NCBI GenBank assembly: GCA_019635585.1
Contig: JAHBZE010000002.1
Location: 372,001-436,000 of the forward strand
From: Xanthobacteraceae bacterium
Lineage (GTDB): Bacteria > Pseudomonadota > Alphaproteobacteria > Rhizobiales > Xanthobacteraceae
Length of the DNA stretch: 64,000 nucleotides
Direction of reading: 5' to 3'
The translations under genes and the position numbers were made by a program. The notes under the pieces were generated by a model. That model searched no databases and had not been told where the DNA came from. It worked only from the letters and a program-made list of their open reading frames with translations. Positions 38,142-47,621 of the stretch are shown here, piece by piece. Position 1 is the first letter of the stretch. The number at the start of each line of letters is the position of its first letter.

Positions 38142-38803
38142 GCACCTGCGATGAACGGCGTGATCTCGTCGAAGCGGACCTGCGAAAGCGGCTTCACCAT
38201 CAGGTCCGGCGAGCGGCCGAACACGAAGCAATCCTTCAGATCGCCGCTGTCGATCACACAGGCCCCGTTCGCGAGCACGACATTGCCAAGGATGCGCGTG
38301 CGTCCGAGCAGCGTGGTATTGCCGTACATATAGAGATTGCCGGAAATCTCGGGGTAAACGCCGTTATTGTTACCGATATTGCTGTTCTGCGAAAAGACCA
38401 AAGACGAATCCGGCGCGAACTTGCCCCGTCCGATCACCGAACCGAGCGGGTGATCGGAAAACCACAAGAGCGGCAGCGCAACTTCATAATATATGTCGGC
38501 CCCACTTACCGTCCGGAGCAGCAGATAGATCTTGTCCGCTTCCAGCCTGCGTCCCGCTTCTGCGAGACGGCGCGAAAGCGCGTAGAGAAACATCATGTAC
38601 TGCGCGCTGTGCCCGAGCCGGAGCACGGGCCCGCGCCCGCCGCGAAAATACTTGTTGCGAATACGCGCGAACTGCTTGGCGAGCAGCGGATAGACCGCTT
38701 CCACTTCCTGCCGCACTTCCGCGAGCGGAAGTGCCACGAAATCGAATTGCCGCGACAGAAATTCCTCGAATTTCTCCCGGCTTGGCTCGATCAAAAGATT
38801 CAT
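38138..38803 (-). CDS. Hexapeptide (left-handed beta-helix) acyltransferase-like protein
   Basis: 221 aa. The N-terminal 110 residues are helical. The C-terminus has imperfect hexapeptide repeats: SVIGRGKFAPDSSLVFSQ, SNIGNNNGVYPEISGN, TTLLGRTRILGNVVLANG, reminiscent of serine O-acetyltransferase-type helices. It probably transfers an acetyl group to a sugar or amino acid. Given that PseH is missing from this locus, it is a candidate for acetylation of the nonulosonic precursor, which is speculation. Sits 15 nt after the upstream gene. Confidence 0.7.
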   Translation of the reverse strand: MNLLIEPSREKFEEFLSRQFDFVALPLAEVRQEVEAVYPLLAKQFARIRNKYFRGGRGPVLRLGHSAQYMMFLYALSRRLAEAGRRLEADKIYLLLRTVSGADIYYEVALPLLWFSDHPLGSVIGRGKFAPDSSLVFSQNSNIGNNNGVYPEISGNLYMYGNTTLLGRTRILGNVVLANGACVIDSGDLKDCFVFGRSPDLMVKPLSQVRFDEITPFIAGA

Positions 38804-38818
38804 TGGCGGCCGCTGCGC

Positions 38819-40204
38819 TCAGCCTGCACGCGCAAGGCTCGCGGAAAGATGCGCGCGCGCTGCCGCAACATCCTTCGGCGTAATGTTTTTCAGGTCCGCA
38901 TAATACTTGCCGGAGTACTTCTTCGGCATCAGCGCGTATTTCAGCGAAATCAGCGGATCGTGTGCGTAGGTCCAGCCGAGCGCGCGCCAGAGCTTCAGCT
39001 TCATGGCGCGGCGCTTGTCGCTGGAATCGAGCTTGCTCCAGTCGGCGGGCTGTTTCGCGCCGAGACCGCCGGCAATCGCGAGCGCAATACGGAATGCCGC
39101 CTTGCCGTCCGGGGTCGCCGCCCACTTTGCGAGATGCCGGTCACGGATCGGGCGCTTTTCCGTTTGCTCGGGATGCTCGACGAATTCCGCGATCATTCCG
39201 GGCAGTTTCGCCGGATCGTCGCAACTGAAATTCTGGTCGGCGAAGTGCGCGCGATAAAGCAGCGGATGTTTTTCGAACATCAATGCGATGGTCGGTTTTC
39301 GCGCGATCCAGCTTTCCACCGCGGTGGTGCAGGACTCGCAGGAGATTTCCAGATCGCAGGACAAAATCAGCGAGGCAATCGCCGCTTTCGGCACGTAGAT
39401 GATCTTGCTGCGGCGCTCGGCCGGCAGCCCGGCGAGCCAGTTTTCGTAGAACGAATGATCCTCGTTCGGATGCGGGCGGAACACGACTTCAAATCGCCCG
39501 TCGTCGATCATGGCATCGACGTAGTCGAGCACGCGCTGGCGCGCGCGCTGGTGCGCCTCGATGGTGCCGCCGTAATCGCGCAAGGTCGCTGCCTGCTTGC
39601 CGGCGTCGCCCGAGAGATCTTCCGCAAGCGTCCCCTCGCGCGTGAATCGCGCCAGCACGAAATTCGTGCACAGGAGCACGCGGGGCTTGCCGCTCGTCTT
39701 TGCCGGCGCCGGTGGCAGGGCCTTCGACCACGGCGGGAAATAGAAATCGAAACGCGGCACGCCGACGAGATGAATCTGCCCGGTCTTGTCGACGCCCTCC
39801 TTGCGGAGCGCTTCGGCGTGCGCCTCGTTCCAGCAGAAGAAGTGATCGACATGCGGCTTGTGATAGTGCCCCGCCATGAACGGGCGCGTCTCGGCGTCAT
39901 AGACAAAGCCCTCGTTCGGGATCACGCCGACCTGCACGCCGAGTTCTTTAAGACGCCACGAAAAGCGCGCGAGATGGCTCGCGTTCAAATGATTGAAGAC
40001 CACCATGCCGGGCCGGTGCGCGGCGACGACCGCCTTGAAAGCCTCGAGCGGCTCGAGATGACAACGCACGCCCAGGGTTTCGAGATGATGCGCGATCAGG
40101 ACGGCGACGTTCAGGTCACGAATCTTGTTGTCGACCAGAATGACCGCAGACTCCGCGAGGGGCTGCGCAGGCATGGACGTGGTCTCGCTTGCCATTACGT
40201 TCAT
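38819..40204 (-). CDS. Surface carbohydrate biosynthesis protein
   Basis: 461 aa from MNVMASETTSMPAQPLAES (the start is uncertain; MASETTSM three codons later and a site at 40240 are alternatives, none with a strong Shine-Dalgarno). Recognised by the pattern VILVDNKIRDLNVAVLIAHH, MVVFNHLNASHLARF, NEGFVYDAETRPFMAGHYH, HLVGVPRFDFYF and VFRPHPNEDHSFYENW, which fit the surface-carbohydrate biosynthesis / CDP-glycerol transferase-like group. It probably moves a sugar or polyol-phosphate to a surface polymer. First gene of the leftward glycan operon. Confidence 0.75.
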   Translation of the reverse strand: MNVMASETTSMPAQPLAESAVILVDNKIRDLNVAVLIAHHLETLGVRCHLEPLEAFKAVVAAHRPGMVVFNHLNASHLARFSWRLKELGVQVGVIPNEGFVYDAETRPFMAGHYHKPHVDHFFCWNEAHAEALRKEGVDKTGQIHLVGVPRFDFYFPPWSKALPPAPAKTSGKPRVLLCTNFVLARFTREGTLAEDLSGDAGKQAATLRDYGGTIEAHQRARQRVLDYVDAMIDDGRFEVVFRPHPNEDHSFYENWLAGLPAERRSKIIYVPKAAIASLILSCDLEISCESCTTAVESWIARKPTIALMFEKHPLLYRAHFADQNFSCDDPAKLPGMIAEFVEHPEQTEKRPIRDRHLAKWAATPDGKAAFRIALAIAGGLGAKQPADWSKLDSSDKRRAMKLKLWRALGWTYAHDPLISLKYALMPKKYSGKYYADLKNITPKDVAAARAHLSASLARAG

Positions 40205-40453
40205 GTTCTGAAGCCGGAGGGCCGCTGCCGGGCGTTCCAAATCGCCGCCGTGGCGGCATTCGGGCCAGTCTATAGGCCGTGACCGCGCCGGGGTCCAACC
40301 AAATAAGCCAAGGCCCCGGTAAGGCTCTTGATATGTTCATGAAAACGGCCCGCAAGGCCCGCATTGACCGCCGCGGAAGGCGCCACTAAAGCATGCGCCC
40401 GGCAGGCGGTTCTGCCTGTCGTTCTTATTCCCCTCTTGATATAGCAGCGCACC

Positions 40454-41506
40454 ATGACCATGCGGCCGATCGGCGACGGACACCCCTGTTTCATCACCTT
40501 TGAGGCGGGCCCGACCCATGACGGGCTCGACACCGCCAAGCGGCTCGCCAAGGTCGCGGCCGACGCGGGCGCGGACGCGATCAAGTTCCAGATCGTCGAT
40601 GCCGAGCGGCTGGTCGCGGATAAAAAGCAGCTCTTCAGCTACGAAATTCTGGCCGACCGCAAGACCGGCGCGACCGAAACCATCACCGAACCGCTCTACG
40701 ACGTCCTCAAGCGCCGCATGCTCAAGCCCGACGAATGGCGGGAACTGAAGCGCTATTGCGATTCGCTGAACCTCGCTTTCTTCGCGACCGTCACCTTCGA
40801 CGACGAACTCGCGCTGATTACCGAATTGAAGTGCGACACGGTGAAAATCGCTTCCGCCGACGTGAACCACCTGCCCTTCATCCGCAAGGCGGCGCGCACC
40901 GGCATGAACGTGCAACTCGACACCGGCAACGCGATGATCGGCGAAGTCGAAACCGCGATCGATGTCGTGCGCAACGAAGGCAAAGGCGGCGTCATCGTGC
41001 ATCACTGCCCGCCGGGTTATCCGGCGGTGCCGAGCGCGATCAACCTGCGCGTGATCCCGACGCTCAAGCACATGTTCGGCGTGCCGGTCGCCTACTCCGA
41101 CCACTCGCCCGGCTGGGACATGACGGTCGCCGCACTCGCGCTCGGCGCGAACCTCGTCGAAAAGACGATTACCTTCGACCGCACGACGCGCAGCGTCGAG
41201 CACATCTTCTCGCTCGAGCCGCAGGACGCAAAGGCTTTCGTCGAAGCCATGCGCACGGTGGAATCCGCGCTCGGCGGCAACCGCCGCATCATGACGGACG
41301 AAGAGCGCAAGCGCCGCACTGCTTACCGCCGCAGCACCTTCCTCGCGGAAGATGCACCGGCCGGAACCACGCTCAGCGACCTGAAAGTCGTATTCAGCCG
41401 CCCGGGCTACGGCATCGCGCCGGACGAATTCGAGAAGCTCGCAGGCACCAAGCTGCGGCGTGCACTGCCCAAGGGACACATGCTGGCCTATGGCGACATC
41501 GAGTGA
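40454..41506 (+). CDS. NeuB-family nonulosonate synthase (first paralogue)
   Basis: 350 aa condensing phosphoenolpyruvate with a hexosamine derivative. TIM barrel with FEAGPTHDGLDTAKRL, AGADAIKFQIVDAE, KIASADVNHLPFI, LDTGNAMIGE and HHCPPGYPAVPSAINLR; a C-terminal SAF (antifreeze-like) domain follows (VFSRPGYGIAPDEFEKLAGT). The FEAGPTHDG loop departs from the usual AEIGxNHNG, so it belongs to a divergent branch and its substrate may differ from that of PseI encoded 3 kb downstream. First gene of the rightward operon; the next gene overlaps it by 17 nt. Confidence 0.85.
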   Translation: MTMRPIGDGHPCFITFEAGPTHDGLDTAKRLAKVAADAGADAIKFQIVDAERLVADKKQLFSYEILADRKTGATETITEPLYDVLKRRMLKPDEWRELKRYCDSLNLAFFATVTFDDELALITELKCDTVKIASADVNHLPFIRKAARTGMNVQLDTGNAMIGEVETAIDVVRNEGKGGVIVHHCPPGYPAVPSAINLRVIPTLKHMFGVPVAYSDHSPGWDMTVAALALGANLVEKTITFDRTTRSVEHIFSLEPQDAKAFVEAMRTVESALGGNRRIMTDEERKRRTAYRRSTFLAEDAPAGTTLSDLKVVFSRPGYGIAPDEFEKLAGTKLRRALPKGHMLAYGDIE

Positions 41507-42266
41507 CCGGCTGAAACATCTCGCGGTCATTCCTGCGCGCGGCGGCTCGAAGCGGCTCCGGCGCAAGAACATTATCGGCTTTCTCGGCAAGCCGATCCTC
41601 GCCTACACCATCGAAGCCGCGCGCAAGGCGAAGATCTTCGCGCGCATCATTGTCTCGACCGAAGATGCAGAGATCGCGCGCGTCGCAAAGCGCTACGGCG
41701 CGGAGGTCGATGATCGGCCCCGCGAATTGGCGAGCGACAGCGCGACCATGGCTGACGTTTGCGTCGAGCTTCTGAATCGGCTGGCTAAAAATGGCGAGCG
41801 CTTCGACACGCTCACGCTGCTGCTCGCCACCGCCGCCTTGCGTGATGCCAACGACATTCGCGAAACGGTCAGGCTCGTCGAACCGGGCAAGTGCGATTAT
41901 GCGATGGCGGTTTCCGAATACGTCCAGCCCGTGCATCAGGCGCTTCGCAAGGACGAATCCGGAAATCTGACGATGATGTTTCCCGAACTTGCGAGCCGGC
42001 GTGCGGATTCCGTCGGCCGCTATCTCGTCGGCAACGGCAGCACGACGACGGTGAACGCGGAGCGATTTCGAAACGACGGCAAGTTCTTCGGAACGCCGAT
42101 GCGCGGCTATGAAATGCCATTTGAGCGCGCGGTCGACATCGACGAGCGCGACGATCTCGAGCTTTCGCTGTTCTACGCAAAGAAATTGCGGCGGAAAAAG
42201 ACGAAACCTGGCCGAAAGAAATCGGTCAAGCGCAAGCCGAAAACAAAAGCCAAGCGCAGGCAATGA
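41490..42266 (+). CDS. pseF: Acylneuraminate (nonulosonate) cytidylyltransferase
   Basis: 258 aa from MATSSDRLKHLAVIPARGGS. Activates a nonulosonic acid to its CMP derivative. The NeuA/KdsB signature is IPARGGSKRLRRKNI, followed by GKPILAYTIEAA and RIIVSTEDAEIARVA. The basic C-terminal tail (KKTKPGRKKSVKRKPKTKAK) is unusual and may be a membrane or nucleic-acid contact. It is called PseF because pseB, C, G and I are linked; NeuA or legionaminate activity is the alternative. Confidence 0.82.
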   Translation: MATSSDRLKHLAVIPARGGSKRLRRKNIIGFLGKPILAYTIEAARKAKIFARIIVSTEDAEIARVAKRYGAEVDDRPRELASDSATMADVCVELLNRLAKNGERFDTLTLLLATAALRDANDIRETVRLVEPGKCDYAMAVSEYVQPVHQALRKDESGNLTMMFPELASRRADSVGRYLVGNGSTTTVNAERFRNDGKFFGTPMRGYEMPFERAVDIDERDDLELSLFYAKKLRRKKTKPGRKKSVKRKPKTKAKRRQ

Positions 42267-43273
42267 AAGATCTCGCGATCTTCCGCTGCGATGCTTCGCC
42301 GGAGATCGGCGCGGGACACGCAGCACGCTGCCTCGCGCTCGCGGATGCTTTTGCGGACGCAGGTTCCGAAGTTCTTTTCGCAGTGAACGCCGCTGCGCGC
42401 GAAACCTTTCCTGCCCTCAAGCGGTTCCGCACCGAAATCGTACCCGCCGGGAAAACGGATGAACCGCAATGGCTGGGTGAACTTGCAGATGGAAAGAACG
42501 CCTCCCTCGTTCTCGATCTGCGCGAAACCAGCGAGGAATACGAAGCCGCCTGCAAGCGCTGGGCGAAAAAGCTCGCGATCATCGCCGACTTTCCCGATCG
42601 CAGGCATGACTGCGATGTGCTCATCGACCAGACCATCGGACGCGAAGCGCGGGAGTACGCATCGCTCGTTCCGGAAAACTGCAAGATCCTGACCGGCGCG
42701 CAATTTGCCCTCGTTGGAAAGCCCTTCGCAGGGCTGCGCGGAGAAGCGCAACAGCGCCGCAAAGGAGTGCCCGCGAAACGCATTCTACTGACTTTCGGTG
42801 CGACCGATCCCTTCAACTATCTAGGGCGACTGCTTCCGGCTCTGATCGAGCACGCATCGGGCCTGAAAATCGACATTGCCGCCGGCTCGCGGCCGCTTGA
42901 TGACGTACAGGTGACTATCGAACGCCAAGTCGGCGCAATATCGGTTCTGCGCGACGCGGAAGAAATGCCGCAAGCGCTGCTCGCCGCGGACCTCGCGGTG
43001 GGACTCGCCGGCACCAGCGCATGGGAGCGCTGCGTGCTGGGGCTTCCGTCTGCTCTCTTCATTCCTTCGGATTATTATCGCCTCGCGACCGAGCGGCTCG
43101 CCGCGACCGGAGCGGTGACGGTCATCGGCGGGAACGATTTTGAACCGGCGGATATGGCACGGAAAATTGTCGAACTAACGCGAGACGCAGCGAAGCTCGC
43201 GCAAATGAGCGCCCGCGCGTTTACGCTTTGCGATGGCAAAGGCGCGGCGCGTATCGTTAACGCGCTACGCTAG
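42263..43273 (+). CDS. pseG: UDP-2,4-diacetamido-2,4,6-trideoxy-beta-L-altropyranose hydrolase
   Basis: 336 aa. Fourth step of CMP-pseudaminate synthesis: it removes UDP from the altrose sugar. PseG belongs to a GT-B-like fold; visible features are EIGAGHAARCLALADAFADA, FGATDPFNYLGRLLPALIEH and GLAGTSAWERCVLGLPSALF (nucleotide-binding C-terminal half). ATG overlaps the cytidylyltransferase stop (ATGA). A UDP-sugar hydrolase or glycosyltransferase is the alternative. Confidence 0.85.
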   Translation: MKDLAIFRCDASPEIGAGHAARCLALADAFADAGSEVLFAVNAAARETFPALKRFRTEIVPAGKTDEPQWLGELADGKNASLVLDLRETSEEYEAACKRWAKKLAIIADFPDRRHDCDVLIDQTIGREAREYASLVPENCKILTGAQFALVGKPFAGLRGEAQQRRKGVPAKRILLTFGATDPFNYLGRLLPALIEHASGLKIDIAAGSRPLDDVQVTIERQVGAISVLRDAEEMPQALLAADLAVGLAGTSAWERCVLGLPSALFIPSDYYRLATERLAATGAVTVIGGNDFEPADMARKIVELTRDAAKLAQMSARAFTLCDGKGAARIVNALR

Positions 43274-43294
43274 GCCGGTCGGGGAAAAGGTTCT

Positions 43295-43957
43295 ATGAAG
43301 TGCCTCTTTCGGGACACGGACGAAATGCACGCTGGCAGCGCGAACGAGCGCGATCTCTGGGACCAATGGAACGCAGGCGGCGGGCCGCAGTATCCGCGCG
43401 ACGAGGTGGTGCGCTTTCTGTTTCGCCGCTACGGCAAGGAAAAGGAAGCGCACCGTGGCGTTCGCGTGCTGGATCTCGGCTGCGGCGGCGGTGTGCATAC
43501 GCTGCTGCTTGCGGAGAGCGGCTTCGATACCGTGGCCTGCGACATTTCTGCGGAAGGCGTGAAGCTGACGGAGCGGCGTCTTGCCGCGAAGAACCTCCGC
43601 GCCGATCTTTTCGTTTCCTCGATCGAGGAACTCGACCTCCCTTCCGTCTCGCTCGACGCAGTTCTTAGCGTCGGCGTGCTCGAATGTACCTTGCCCGGCG
43701 TTGCCGAATCCGCGATTCCAGAGATCGCGAAACTACTCCGCCCCGGCGGCGCGGCATTTTTCATCTTCGCATCCGACGGCGATTATCGCGTGAGAAGCGA
43801 AAAGAATCCTTACGTCCGGCGCGGTTTCACCGAAGACGAAGTACGCACGATCTTCGGCATGAGCTTCGACGAACTCGACATCAATCGCGTGATCCGTACC
43901 GAGCAGAACCAGTCCATCGAACTCAACGAATGGATGGTAACGGCCTTGGTGAAGTAA
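43295..43957 (+). CDS. Class I SAM-dependent methyltransferase (first)
   Basis: 220 aa; GGGGAAAAGG precedes the ATG. The SAM-binding core has GVRVLDLGCGGGVHTLLLAE (motif I), TVACDISAEGVKL (motif II) and SLDAVLSVGVLECTLPG (motif IV-like). Located in a nonulosonic operon, it may O- or N-methylate the sugar or its carrier; that is inferred from position. Confidence 0.85.
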   Translation: MKCLFRDTDEMHAGSANERDLWDQWNAGGGPQYPRDEVVRFLFRRYGKEKEAHRGVRVLDLGCGGGVHTLLLAESGFDTVACDISAEGVKLTERRLAAKNLRADLFVSSIEELDLPSVSLDAVLSVGVLECTLPGVAESAIPEIAKLLRPGGAAFFIFASDGDYRVRSEKNPYVRRGFTEDEVRTIFGMSFDELDINRVIRTEQNQSIELNEWMVTALVK

Positions 43958-43961
43958 TCGC

Positions 43962-44627
43962 ATGAAATCTTTCGATGACATCGCCAAGGCCAACGCCGAG
44001 CACTACGACCGCCTGCTGCGCGAGAGCGGCGACACGCCGGCTGCCGCGCAATGGGCCGATCAGGCGACGCAGGACCTGCGCCTGAAAATTCTCTGCGAGA
44101 TCGGGGACATGAAGTCCGCGAAAGTACTCGACTTCGGCTGCGGCATGGGCCGGCTTTACGAATTGCTCGCCGCGGACGGGTTCACTGGCGAGTACGTCGG
44201 CTATGAGATCGCCCCGGAACTTGCCGCCGCTGCGCAGAAGAAGCACGCGGGCGCCCGCTTCGAGCGGCGCGACGTTCTCAAGGACGGCATCCCGGAAGAG
44301 TTCGATTACGTGCTGATCAGCGGCGTCTTCAACAACAAGCACAGCGCATCGAAAGATTATGTGCGCGCCGTGCTAAAGACCTTATTCGCGAAGGCGCGGA
44401 ACGGTCTCGCTTTCAACGGACTCTCTACCTATGTGGACTACTTCGCCGAGAATCTGAATTACATGGACCCGGCCGAGACTTTTGCAGCCTGCAAGGCCGA
44501 GCTTTCTTCGGCCGTGACGCTGCGCCACGACTACCAGTTGAAGGCGGGCGTAATCCCTTACGAATTCACGATCTATGTATATAAGAATGCCCTGCCCCTT
44601 CCCGCGAACCGGGTTCCGCACAAATAA
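43962..44627 (+). CDS. Class I SAM-dependent methyltransferase (second)
   Basis: 221 aa. KVLDFGCGMGRLYELLAADG is motif I and EYVGYEIAPELAAAAQKKH motif II; DYVLISGVFNNKH replaces the usual motif IV. It starts 4 nt after the first methyltransferase and its stop overlaps the pseI start by 1 nt (TAATG). The two enzymes share little outside the SAM fold, so they probably modify different positions or substrates. Confidence 0.85.
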   Translation: MKSFDDIAKANAEHYDRLLRESGDTPAAAQWADQATQDLRLKILCEIGDMKSAKVLDFGCGMGRLYELLAADGFTGEYVGYEIAPELAAAAQKKHAGARFERRDVLKDGIPEEFDYVLISGVFNNKHSASKDYVRAVLKTLFAKARNGLAFNGLSTYVDYFAENLNYMDPAETFAACKAELSSAVTLRHDYQLKAGVIPYEFTIYVYKNALPLPANRVPHK

Positions 44628-45682
44628 TGCCGAAGACGTTCGAAATCGCTGGCCGCAAGATCGGCCCCGGCCATCCGACCTATGTGATTGCGGAAATTTC
44701 CGCGAACCATAACGGCTCGCTCGAACGCACCAAGGACCTGATCACGCGCGCGAAGAACGCTGGCGCGGATGCCGTGAAGATTCAGACCTACACCGCGGAC
44801 ACCATGACCATCGAGCACGACGGCCCTGGCTTCGTGGTCGAAGACGGGCCGTGGAAGGGCCGCCATTTGCATGAGCTTTACGACAAGGCGCACATGCCGT
44901 GGGAATGGCACGCGCCGCTGTTCGAACATGCAAAGGCGGTCGGCATTACGCTGTTCAGCACGCCGTTCGACACGACGGCCGTCGAACTTCTCGAACGCCT
45001 GAATGCGCCCGCCTACAAGATCGCATCGTTCGAACTTACCGATATTCCGCTGATTTCCGCGGTCGCGCGCACCGGCAAGCCGATGATCATGTCGACCGGC
45101 ATGGCGAACCGCGAGGAAATCGCGGATGCCGTCAACGCCGCGAAGGCGGCGAATGCAAGCGGGATCGTGCTTTTACATTGCGTGAGCGGCTATCCGTCGC
45201 TGCCGCGCGAAAGCAACCTGCGCAACATCGAAAATCTCGCCAATACATTTGGCGTCGCCGCCGGCCTTTCGGATCACACGCTGGGCAGCGCCGTTTCCGT
45301 TGCCGCCGCCGCACTCGGCGCGAACGTGATCGAAAAGCATTTTACGCTTCGCCGCGCCGACGGGGGCGAAGATTCGCATTTCTCGCTGGAGCCGGAAGAG
45401 TTCAAGCGGCTTTGTGAAGAAGTACGGCAAGGCTGGGAGGCGATCGGCAAGGTGACGTTCGAAAAGCAGGCGAGCGAAAGCGGGCACGCGGATTATCGCC
45501 GCTCGCTCTACGTCGTCGAAAACATCGCGGCCGGCGAACCGTTCACAAGCAGGAACGTGCGCGCGATCCGGCCCGGTTTCGGCCTTGCGCCGAAGCATTA
45601 CGATCAAGTCATGCAAAGCACCGCCGCGGTCGATCTTTCGCGCGGCACGCCGCTGAAACTCGAACACCTGCGGTCGAAATAA
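44627..45682 (+). CDS. pseI: Pseudaminic acid synthase
   Basis: 351 aa, NeuB superfamily. It condenses 2,4-diacetamido-2,4,6-trideoxy-altrose with phosphoenolpyruvate to make pseudaminic acid. Signatures: YVIAEISANHNGSLERTKDL, FSTPFDTTAVELLE, APAYKIASFELTDIPLI, STGMANREE, HCVSGYPSLPRESNLRNI and GLSDHTLG, then the SAF domain (YVVENIAAGEPFTSRNVRAI). The match to PseI is closer than for the NeuB paralogue at 40454, including GYPSLPRESNL. Confidence 0.93.
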   Translation: MPKTFEIAGRKIGPGHPTYVIAEISANHNGSLERTKDLITRAKNAGADAVKIQTYTADTMTIEHDGPGFVVEDGPWKGRHLHELYDKAHMPWEWHAPLFEHAKAVGITLFSTPFDTTAVELLERLNAPAYKIASFELTDIPLISAVARTGKPMIMSTGMANREEIADAVNAAKAANASGIVLLHCVSGYPSLPRESNLRNIENLANTFGVAAGLSDHTLGSAVSVAAAALGANVIEKHFTLRRADGGEDSHFSLEPEEFKRLCEEVRQGWEAIGKVTFEKQASESGHADYRRSLYVVENIAAGEPFTSRNVRAIRPGFGLAPKHYDQVMQSTAAVDLSRGTPLKLEHLRSK

Positions 45683-45686
45683 TACG

Positions 45687-46424
45687 ATGTCCGCGAAGAA
45701 AATCGCGATCATGCAGCCGACCTACCTTCCCTGGATCGGCTATTTCGCCCTCATGGATGCGGCCGATGAATTCGTGCTGCTCGACGACGTGCAGTTCGCG
45801 CGGAGAAGCTGGCAGCAACGCAACCAGATCAAGGGGCCCGCGGGCGCGATGATGCTCACCGTACCCGTTTTGAAGAAAGGCAAGCGCGACCAGCTGGTGA
45901 ACGAAGCCGAAATCGATCCGGAAGCCGATGCCTTGAAGAAACACGCCCGGTCGATCGAGCTCGCCTACGCCAAGGCGCCGTACTGGCAAAAATACGGCTC
46001 TTCCCTGTCGGCTGCCATCGCCAACCCGGCGAGGCTGCTCGCGGATTACAATATCGCGCTGATCGAGCGCATCCGCGACGATCTCGGCATCAAGACGCCG
46101 CTTGTTCGCAGTTCGGCACTACCGATCGAGGGAAAGCGCGAAGACCGGCTTGTTTCGATCTGCAAACAGCGCGGCGCCGGCATTTACATCTCGCCCACCG
46201 GCTCGTCGGATTACCTGAGCGAGAGCGACGCGTTCCAGCGCGCCGGGATCGTGCTTCTATACAACGATTACAAACACCCCCCGGCCTACCCGCAGCTGCA
46301 TGGCGATTTCGTTTCGCACTTGTCTGCGATCGATCTCTTGCTGAATTGCGGAGAGAAAAGTCTCGAGATACTTCGCGGCGGCGTGAATCTCGTGGACGCG
46401 GCAACCTTTCACGCGGGGCACTAG
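45687..46424 (+). CDS. WbqC-family protein
   Basis: 245 aa. WbqC-like (PF08889-type) pattern: KIAIMQPTYLPWIGYFALMD, FVLLDDVQFARRSWQQRNQI, and GIYISPTGSSDYLSES. These proteins occur in O-antigen and nonulosonic loci; biochemical role is not settled. Last gene of the rightward operon; its stop lies 3 nt from the convergent pseC stop. Confidence 0.85.
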   Translation: MSAKKIAIMQPTYLPWIGYFALMDAADEFVLLDDVQFARRSWQQRNQIKGPAGAMMLTVPVLKKGKRDQLVNEAEIDPEADALKKHARSIELAYAKAPYWQKYGSSLSAAIANPARLLADYNIALIERIRDDLGIKTPLVRSSALPIEGKREDRLVSICKQRGAGIYISPTGSSDYLSESDAFQRAGIVLLYNDYKHPPAYPQLHGDFVSHLSAIDLLLNCGEKSLEILRGGVNLVDAATFHAGH

Positions 46425-46427
46425 GCG

Positions 46428-47621
46428 TCAGATTGCCTTGCCGCAAAGTTTGCCGAGCGTCTTCGCCACATACTCCACATCCTCATCCTGCATCGCCGGA
46501 TAAAGCGGGATCGAAAGACAGCGCGCGTAATAGGCGTCCGCCCCCGGCAATTCGCGCTCGCCGTAGCGGTCGCGGTAATACGGCTGGCGATGCACAGGCA
46601 GATAATGAACTTGGCTGCCGACATTCTCCGCCCGCAGCGCGTTCATGAATTTCGCGCGCGTGGTGCCGAGCTTCTCGAAATCGATCAGCACGGCATAAAG
46701 ATGCAGCCCGTGCGGATCGTTGCCGCGCGGCACGGATTTCAACGCGGGCGCAAGCGGCGCAAGCAGCCGATCATAAAGCCGCGCGATCTCCTCGCGGCGC
46801 TTGATGAAACGCTCGAGCTTCTTCAACTGCGAAATGCCGAGCGCGCAGAGCACGTCCGGCATGCGGTAGTTCCAGCCGATCTCCTGCATCTCGTAATACC
46901 AGGGCTTCTTCTCCCCGTTCTCGAAGGCTTCGCCACGCTGCACCAGTTCGCTAGCGTCGTGAATCATGCCGTGGCTGCGGAGCTTGCGCATACGCGAAGC
47001 TGCCGCCTCGTCCTTCGTCGTGACGACCCCACCCTCGCCGGTCGCAATCGCCTTGACCGGATGCGTCGAAAAGCAGGCGAAGGCAGAAAATTCGTTCGCG
47101 CCGACGGAAGTCACGCCAAGCGCGTGGCAGGCATCCTCGATCAGCGAAACGTTATTTGCCGCCGCGGCGCGTGCGAGCGAACGCATATCGCAGATGCGCC
47201 CATTCAGATGCACCGGCACCGCCGCCTTCACCTCGCGCCGGTATTTTCCGGCGAGCGCAAGCGCTTCCTCGAAGGCCGCGTCGGTCAATAGGCCGCTGTC
47301 CGGGTCGACATCAGCGAAGAATACTTCCGCGCCGGTCATGCGGATCGCGTTGGCGCTCGAAAGAAACGTGACGGACGGCACGATCGCGGTGTCTCCGGCG
47401 CCGAGCCGCAAGCCCATCGCAGCGAGATGCAGCGCCGCGGTGCCGCTGTTGCAGGCGACCGCATGTTGCGCGCCGCTAGCAACCGCGAATTGCTTCTCGA
47501 ATTCTTCGACCAGCGGGCCCGTCGTGAGAAAATCGGAACGCAAAGCCGCGGCAACGGCCGCGAGGTCGTCGTCTTCGATGGTCTGCCGCCCGTATGGCAG
47601 CATCCGGCTGCCGCTCGTCAT
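46428..47621 (-). CDS. pseC: UDP-4-amino-4,6-dideoxy-N-acetyl-altrosamine transaminase
   Basis: 397 aa from MTSGSRMLPYGRQTIEDDD, overlapping pseB by 4 nt (ATGA). Type I PLP aminotransferase (DegT/DnrJ/EryC1): ACNSGTAALHLAAMGLRL, VSLIEDACHALGVT and FSTHPVKAIATGEGGVVTT with the Schiff-base lysine. Step two of pseudaminate synthesis, aminating C4 of the keto sugar made by PseB. Confidence 0.93.
   Translation of the reverse strand: MTSGSRMLPYGRQTIEDDDLAAVAAALRSDFLTTGPLVEEFEKQFAVASGAQHAVACNSGTAALHLAAMGLRLGAGDTAIVPSVTFLSSANAIRMTGAEVFFADVDPDSGLLTDAAFEEALALAGKYRREVKAAVPVHLNGRICDMRSLARAAAANNVSLIEDACHALGVTSVGANEFSAFACFSTHPVKAIATGEGGVVTTKDEAAASRMRKLRSHGMIHDASELVQRGEAFENGEKKPWYYEMQEIGWNYRMPDVLCALGISQLKKLERFIKRREEIARLYDRLLAPLAPALKSVPRGNDPHGLHLYAVLIDFEKLGTTRAKFMNALRAENVGSQVHYLPVHRQPYYRDRYGERELPGADAYYARCLSIPLYPAMQDEDVEYVAKTLGKLCGKAI

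Noticed and set aside
37907-40282. 791-codon plus-strand frame opposite the glycan genes
   Set aside because: It crosses three genes on the other strand, has no recognisable domain and shows the typical shadow composition.
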